Source of the DNA: JBJXFK01 sp046155505
GTDB lineage: Bacteria > Planctomycetota > Phycisphaerae > UBA1845 > Fen-1342
Direction: 5' to 3'
DNA length: 41,041 nt
NCBI GenBank assembly: GCA_046155505.1
Contig: JBJXFK010000094.1
Coordinates: 1 to 41,041 of the forward strand
Positions within the stretch are counted from its first letter, which is position 1. Every line of letters starts with the position of its first letter. Positions 40,926 to 41,041 of the stretch are shown here, one piece after another. Both the position numbers and the translations under genes were made by a program. The notes below the pieces were generated by a model that was not told where the DNA came from, searched no databases, and was given only the letters and a program-made list of their open reading frames with translations.

Positions 40926-41041
40926 TAGTGCTCCGTCATTCCTGAACAGACGGATAGAGCTGTTTCAGCTTAATCCGTGCATCGGTCGTCGTGAATCGCC
41001 AATCGATCCGCGACTTTCGCGCGTTACGGCCCTTCTCCCAC
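40925..41041 (-). repeat. Terminal 117 bp repeat, right copy
   Basis: Exact reverse complement of 9-125. It marks the second copy of the IS630-like 3' end, facing inward. Confidence 0.9.
40936..41041 (-). CDS. IS630-type transposase, 3' end only
   Basis: Partial gene entering from the right edge on the minus strand, ending with TGA at 40938-40936. Its residues are identical to the left-edge fragment (WRFTTTDARIKLKQLYP tail). It was either inserted into the end of the heptamer array or lies at its border. Catalytic part not in the window. Confidence 0.75.
   Translation of the reverse strand, partial: WEKGRNARKSRIDWRFTTTDARIKLKQLYPSVQE

Larger units (their letters stand above)
40528..40935. 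other. Repeat-filled region between kinase gene and IS630 end
   Basis: 408 bases. After about 130 bases that must hold the kinase promoter (none identified) come a three-unit heptamer array (40664-40684), palindrome family 2 (40714-40750), the long heptamer array (40751-40925) and the IS boundary. No gene is supported. Confidence 0.7.

Overview
The window is a GC-rich 41 kb contig from a planctomycete, most likely of the Phycisphaerae type. This rests on protein families rather than on any RNA gene: parallel beta-helix proteins with the GDLNPP...VEPRIAI head, GC-type dockerin-like tails, a PEP-CTERM protein, an ECF sigma factor translationally coupled to a giant Ser/Thr kinase with TPRs, and a second zinc-finger/kinase/TPR protein. 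LpxD shows a lipid-A-type outer membrane pathway. The contig begins and ends in the same 117 bp sequence in inverted orientation, the 3' end of an IS630-type transposase, so the contig probably stops at a repeated insertion sequence.

Layout: 1-125 IS630 end; 342-947 recR; 1171-6417 five secreted-protein genes in a row (four paralogous beta-helix proteins and one GC-dockerin protein), probably one transcription unit; 6552-7337 LolA-like secreted protein (minus); 7547-8878 CNNM/CBS membrane protein; 8981-10345 lysine 6-transaminase and 10619-11122 a four-helix membrane protein (minus); 11302-12381 lpxD; 12454-14554 a small lipoprotein and a 608-residue exported protein of unknown function; 14815-18539 pdhA-pdhB-pdhC (pyruvate dehydrogenase E1 alpha, E1 beta, E2; no E3 here); 18647-18895 an addiction-module antitoxin without toxin; about 18972-19449 a decayed integrase beside a tRNA-Thr-like anticodon arm; 19474-20079 a sigma factor; 20437-23467 a PEP-CTERM protein and a DUF4331 protein; 23695-28240 four minus-strand secreted proteins, one a chimera; 28550-32388 sigma factor plus kinase; 32435-33151 GC-dockerin protein; 33152-34298 decayed DNA with a probable IS66 accessory relic; 34299-35373 small coiled-coil protein and folE; 35384-36775 a restriction-like nuclease and an ABM-domain protein (minus); 37031-37357 a cysteine-cluster protein; 37390-40527 the second kinase (minus).

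The most unusual signal is not a gene. Short-period tandem arrays (7 nt between genes, 8 nt inside or between genes) recur through the window. Five of them have two arms in inverted orientation around a spacer, and in four the spacer itself contains a short palindrome. Four arrays start exactly at the TAG stop codon of the upstream gene. Two octamer versions lie in frame inside the two kinase genes, one between the catalytic HRD and DFG motifs. Three families of dispersed palindromes also lie mainly at gene 3' ends; one keeps its inner stem by compensatory changes. Together they look like an active or recently active class of small repeat elements. I cannot tell from one window what makes them or what they do. 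No rRNA, complete tRNA, CRISPR array or riboswitch was recognised, and no promoter could be assigned with confidence.
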